Shown: in pieces, positions 61,268-64,000 of the stretch
Numbering within the stretch: position 1 is the stretch's first letter
How the letters are laid out: each line of letters starts with the position of its first letter
Assembly: GCF_001612725.1 (NCBI RefSeq)
Contig: NZ_BDAZ01000003.1
Span: 124,001-188,000, forward strand
DNA from: Nocardia anaemiae NBRC 100462
Lineage (GTDB): Bacteria; Actinomycetota; Actinomycetes; Mycobacteriales; Mycobacteriaceae
DNA: 64,000 nucleotides
Direction: 5' to 3'
Position numbers and translations under genes: made by a program
Notes under the pieces: generated by a model
The model's database searches: none
The model's input: the letters and a program-made list of their open reading frames with translations, nothing else
What the model was told of the DNA's origin: nothing

Positions 61268-62127
61268 AATTCGGAATCAATTACAGCACACCGTATTACG
61301 GTACGGATCCGGACCGGCTGATGGCGTTCGCGCAACATGCCGAGGCGTGCGGTTTCGAGTCGATCCTCTTGCCGGATCATATTGCGCTCTATCCGGGTGC
61401 GGCGATCGGATCGTACGAAATGCCACCGACAACGCCGTTTCCCGATCCGCTGGATTGCTTGAGTTACATCGCCGCGGCCACGGAGCGAATCCTGTTGGGC
61501 ACCGGTGTGCTGCTGCTGCCGTATCGGCATCCGGTGGTGCTCGCCAAGCGGCTCGCGACCATCGACCTGCTGTCCAAGGGCCGAATGCGGTTGCTGACAG
61601 TGGGGCTCGGCACCTTGCCTGGCGAGGCCGCCGCGGTGGGCGTGGACTTCGCATCTCGCGGCCGTCGGACCGATGAGGCGATCGATGTGCTGCGCCTGCT
61701 GTGGGCCGGTGGTGCGGATGGCGTCGACTACCACGGCGAATTCTTCTCGTTCGACAAGCTGTGCATATTCCCGAAACCCCATGGCGGAGCGCAGTTGCCG
61801 ATCCATATCGGCGGATCGAGTCGGGCCGCCGCGAAGCGGGTGGGACGACGTGGCGATGGGTATTTCGCGGGTGGCATGCTGATGCCCGCCGAACGTGCGG
61901 AGCAGTGGGATCTCGCGAAGTCGACCGCCGTTGCGGCGGGCCGAGATCCGGGTGCGCTGGAATACACCCGATGGGGGTCTATTGATATGCCGCGGGATCG
62001 GGTCGACGGATTCGCCGCGCAAGGCGTGACCCGAATCGTCGTGGGCGCCACCGCCACCGACCAGGCGGTGCAGTTCGACGAAATGTCCGCTTTCGCAGAG
62101 CGTTTCGGATTGACGTCGAAGCCGTGA
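61264..62127 (+). CDS. LLM-class F420-dependent oxidoreductase
   Basis: 288-residue luciferase-like TIM barrel. Signature MKFGINYSTPYYGTDPDRL, 'GFESILLPDHIALYPG', 'TERILLGTGVLLLPYRHPVVLAKRLATIDLLS' and 'RMRLLTVGLG...GEAAAVGVDFASRGRRTDEAIDVLRLLW', the TIGR03619-like F420 branch. Uses coenzyme F420, typical of actinobacteria; substrate unknown. ATG overlaps the MerR stop by 4 bases, so it forms an operon with that regulator. Confidence 0.86.
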   Translation: MKFGINYSTPYYGTDPDRLMAFAQHAEACGFESILLPDHIALYPGAAIGSYEMPPTTPFPDPLDCLSYIAAATERILLGTGVLLLPYRHPVVLAKRLATIDLLSKGRMRLLTVGLGTLPGEAAAVGVDFASRGRRTDEAIDVLRLLWAGGADGVDYHGEFFSFDKLCIFPKPHGGAQLPIHIGGSSRAAAKRVGRRGDGYFAGGMLMPAERAEQWDLAKSTAVAAGRDPGALEYTRWGSIDMPRDRVDGFAAQGVTRIVVGATATDQAVQFDEMSAFAERFGLTSKP

Positions 62128-62160
62128 CGGGGCGACAGTCCCTCGCTTTCGCGCGCGAAG

Positions 62161-62883
62161 TCAGCGGTTGCGGGTGCGGTTGAGCCAGTCGAGGGCATCG
62201 CGCAGCGTCGGGGAGTGGTCGAGGCGCGGCGGCTGGTAGGGATGGGTTGATGCGGATGGGTACGGCGCGGCGTTGATTTCGGGGTGAGACTGGTTGGGAT
62301 ACCGATGGTTCGGTGCCGGGGGATGGTCCTCCGTCTCGGGGCGGTTCGGGCGCGGGTAGACGGGATTCGTCGGCTCGGATGCTGGCGGTGCGAAGCGGTC
62401 GAGTAGGGAGCTGGAGGATGCCTTGGCGGGGGCGAACGGGACTCCGGTGGACAGAGCACGCAATCCGAGCGTGAGCATTTCGCCGACCATGCTGATGCCG
62501 ATGGACAAGGTGGTGGGGCGAGCGTCGTGGTGCATGCCCATGGTTGTGCCGAGAGCGCTGATGACGAAGCCCGCGAACATCGAGACTGCCCAAACGATCA
62601 CGGTGCGCACGGTATAGCGCTGCCACAGGTGGCCGTCGCGGGTGAAGATGCCGATGGTGGTGCCGCGCAGCGCGCCGAAGGCGAGGCCGACAGCGCCGCC
62701 GATGATCAGCCAGGTGATATCGGTTCCGTTGAGATCGGTGACCTTGCTGACGCTGTAGACCCCGATCGCCAACAGGATGACCGGGGGTCCGAAGGTATCG
62801 CGGGCGTTCATCGGTTCGCCGTAGAACCGCTTAACCACCAGCGCGATGACCGCGACGATCGCGATCACGAGTCCGATACTCAT
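62161..62883 (-). CDS. Membrane protein of unknown function with Pro-rich tail
   Basis: 240 residues with four hydrophobic helices (MSIGLVIAIVAVIALVV, FGPPVILLAIGVYSV, TWLIIGGAVGLAFGAL, VIVWAVSMFAGFVISALG), resembling the CcdC/DUF1453-like family. The C-terminal 90 residues are Pro/Ser/His-rich and probably disordered. ATG 62883 follows GGGAGG. Monocistronic by position, but lies 108 bases downstream of the AIM24 genes on the same strand. Confidence 0.7.
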   Translation of the reverse strand: MSIGLVIAIVAVIALVVKRFYGEPMNARDTFGPPVILLAIGVYSVSKVTDLNGTDITWLIIGGAVGLAFGALRGTTIGIFTRDGHLWQRYTVRTVIVWAVSMFAGFVISALGTTMGMHHDARPTTLSIGISMVGEMLTLGLRALSTGVPFAPAKASSSSLLDRFAPPASEPTNPVYPRPNRPETEDHPPAPNHRYPNQSHPEINAAPYPSASTHPYQPPRLDHSPTLRDALDWLNRTRNR

Positions 62884-62990
62884 GAGTGCCTCCCAACACT
62901 ATGCCTGCTGTTGGGAAAGCTATTCGCCGGTCGGGGCGTGCCGAGTCCGCCGAAGGTAGGACTCCGGGGATGATCGTCCGGTCATCCGGT

Positions 62991-63758
62991 TCAGTAAGTT
63001 TGCTGTTGAGCACCTAATTGTTGGGCGATGACGCCCTGCAACCGCTGTAGGCCGCCGACGGTCATGCCGCTCTGCAATTGGCCCTCGATGGTGCGGACCA
63101 GCGCGGAATCGCTGAGGATCTTCTCACTGGATTGGATGAGAACCGTTCCCGCGCCGGTGAAGTCGAACTGGCGCTCCTCACCGGAGTTCACTCCGAATCG
63201 GGCGGCACCGGCGGCCAGGAAGCTGGAGACCCAGCGCTGGTCGTAGTGGTGGCTGGGGGATGGGCAATCCGCCCAGCCGACAAGGGCTTCCGGATCGACG
63301 CGCAGCGGCGGTTCGGCGAACATGACCGGGCCATTGGAGGAGGCCAGGAACTTGCCGGTGCCGATCAGGGTGAGAAATCCGGGAACGATGGACTGGTTCA
63401 GCGACAGTCCCGGCTCGAAGGCGAGCAGGTTGGCGGCGCGGATGGTCAGGTTGCCGTTGTCCTCGAGGTCATAGGAATTGATGTCGTAACCGCGATCGCC
63501 GATGATCAGCTTGCCGTGCCCTTCGGCAATCACGTAGTCGCCGGTGAACAGCGGTGCGGAGAACTGCTGCGAGACCATATGCAGCAGTCCGCCCTGCAAT
63601 CCGTGAGTGAGCATCTGGAATCGCATATCGCCGTAGTAGGCGATCATCGCGCCCTTGCGCATGAACCACGGCTTGTTCAGGTCGATGCAGTAGGCGTAGC
63701 TGTTGCCCGGAAGATTGTCGCTCTCACCGAGATTCATCGGATTCAAGATATCGGTCAT
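62991..63758 (-). CDS. AIM24-family protein
   Basis: 255 residues, all-beta AIM24 family ('KPWFMRKGAMIAYYGDMRFQMLTHGLQGGLLHMVSQQFSAPLFTGDYVIAEGHGKLIIGDRGYDINSYDLEDNGNLTIRAANLLAFEPGL', then 'FLTLIGTGKFLASSNGPVMFAEPPLRVDPEALVGWADCPSPSHHYDQRW'). Bacterial AIM24 proteins are of unknown role. Spacing to the upstream AIM24 gene is three bases, so the two are co-translated and likely work as a pair. Confidence 0.82.
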   Translation of the reverse strand: MTDILNPMNLGESDNLPGNSYAYCIDLNKPWFMRKGAMIAYYGDMRFQMLTHGLQGGLLHMVSQQFSAPLFTGDYVIAEGHGKLIIGDRGYDINSYDLEDNGNLTIRAANLLAFEPGLSLNQSIVPGFLTLIGTGKFLASSNGPVMFAEPPLRVDPEALVGWADCPSPSHHYDQRWVSSFLAAGAARFGVNSGEERQFDFTGAGTVLIQSSEKILSDSALVRTIEGQLQSGMTVGGLQRLQGVIAQQLGAQQQTY

Positions 63759-63761
63759 GGT

Positions 63762-64000
63762 TCACAACTTCTCTTCCGAGGCCTGCACGTAAACGACACC
63801 CTGTCCGACGCAATGCAATTGCATCGCTTCGCCGGAGCCGCGACCGACCGCATCGCGCCAGCTCAACGCCGTCTTCAACTCGGTCTGCACATTGCCGTAG
63901 GCGGCGATGAAGGCCTGCGGATCCACCACGATCTGCCCGGGGGTCTGGGGGTTTCCCCCAGATGGACTCAGCGGGCCGCCCACCGGCAGTTCCAGGAATC
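63762..64000 (-). CDS. Second AIM24-family protein, C-terminus (cut by window edge)
   Basis: Leftward frame entering from the right edge; the visible C-terminal 78 residues include FLELPVGGPLSPSGG, then VVDPQAFIAAYGNVQTELKT, then 'LHCVGQGVVYVQASEEKL'. This matches the end of AIM24 proteins (GxGxVYVQ motif). The stop is three bases from the next AIM24 start. The rest lies outside the window. Confidence 0.7.
   Translation of the reverse strand, partial: FLELPVGGPLSPSGGNPQTPGQIVVDPQAFIAAYGNVQTELKTALSWRDAVGRGSGEAMQLHCVGQGVVYVQASEEKL

Overview
The window is high-GC actinobacterial DNA. It most likely comes from a mycolic-acid-bearing relative of Mycobacterium, with Nocardia my best guess. The evidence is the block rpsF-ssb-rpsR-rplI-dnaB next to a GT87-type membrane glycosyltransferase, as in mycobacteria, plus a FadE10-sized acyl-CoA dehydrogenase, a wax-ester-synthase/DGAT enzyme, a cutinase-type secreted hydrolase, several nitronate-monooxygenase-like and F420-type enzymes, frequent GTG/TTG starts and several likely leaderless promoters. 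The genus is an inference, because no rRNA gene is present.

Layout. 1-6.3 kb holds a cut-off hydrolase, a FadE10-like dehydrogenase, two exported cell-wall proteins and an AAA ATPase. The second exported protein, an NlpC/P60 peptidase, sits behind what reads as a ydaO-type (c-di-AMP) riboswitch. 6.4-14.5 kb is a leftward, translationally coupled lipid-polyketide cassette: free ACP, KS-AT-DH-KR-ACP polyketide synthase and fatty acyl-AMP ligase, with a divergent metallo-beta-lactamase-fold protein. 15.7-36.9 kb is lipid and redox metabolism (nitronate monooxygenases, a FadD ligase, short-chain dehydrogenases, methyltransferases, WS/DGAT) with its regulators (TetR, GntR, MarR), a pseudokinase-flippase membrane protein, a 2OG-Fe(II) oxygenase/SDR pair and an ABC1 kinase-like protein. 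37-44 kb has a Thr-rich-tailed cutinase, a TetR-controlled reductase-hydrolase fusion and a LysR/MFS divergent pair.

44.3-49.8 kb is the leftward ribosomal/replication block. DnaB carries two inteins: a 147-residue mini-intein inside Walker A with class 3 hallmarks, and a 425-residue intein with a LAGLIDADG-type endonuclease. About 0.7 kb of non-coding DNA in front of dnaB holds a cluster of DnaA-box-like 9-mers.

52.9-60.8 kb is a tellurium-resistance-type (Ter) stress locus. terC and terD point left. Rightward run a coiled-coil protein, an HpcH/CitE-like lyase, a PRTase-TRSP protein, a StiP/Pelota protein and a HAD phosphatase, the last four joined by 1-4 base overlaps. This matches the predicted nucleoside-like-metabolite branch of Ter systems. 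The window closes with a MerR/LLM-oxidoreductase operon, a membrane protein and two AIM24-family genes, the last cut by the edge. I saw no tRNA, rRNA, insertion sequence or CRISPR array.
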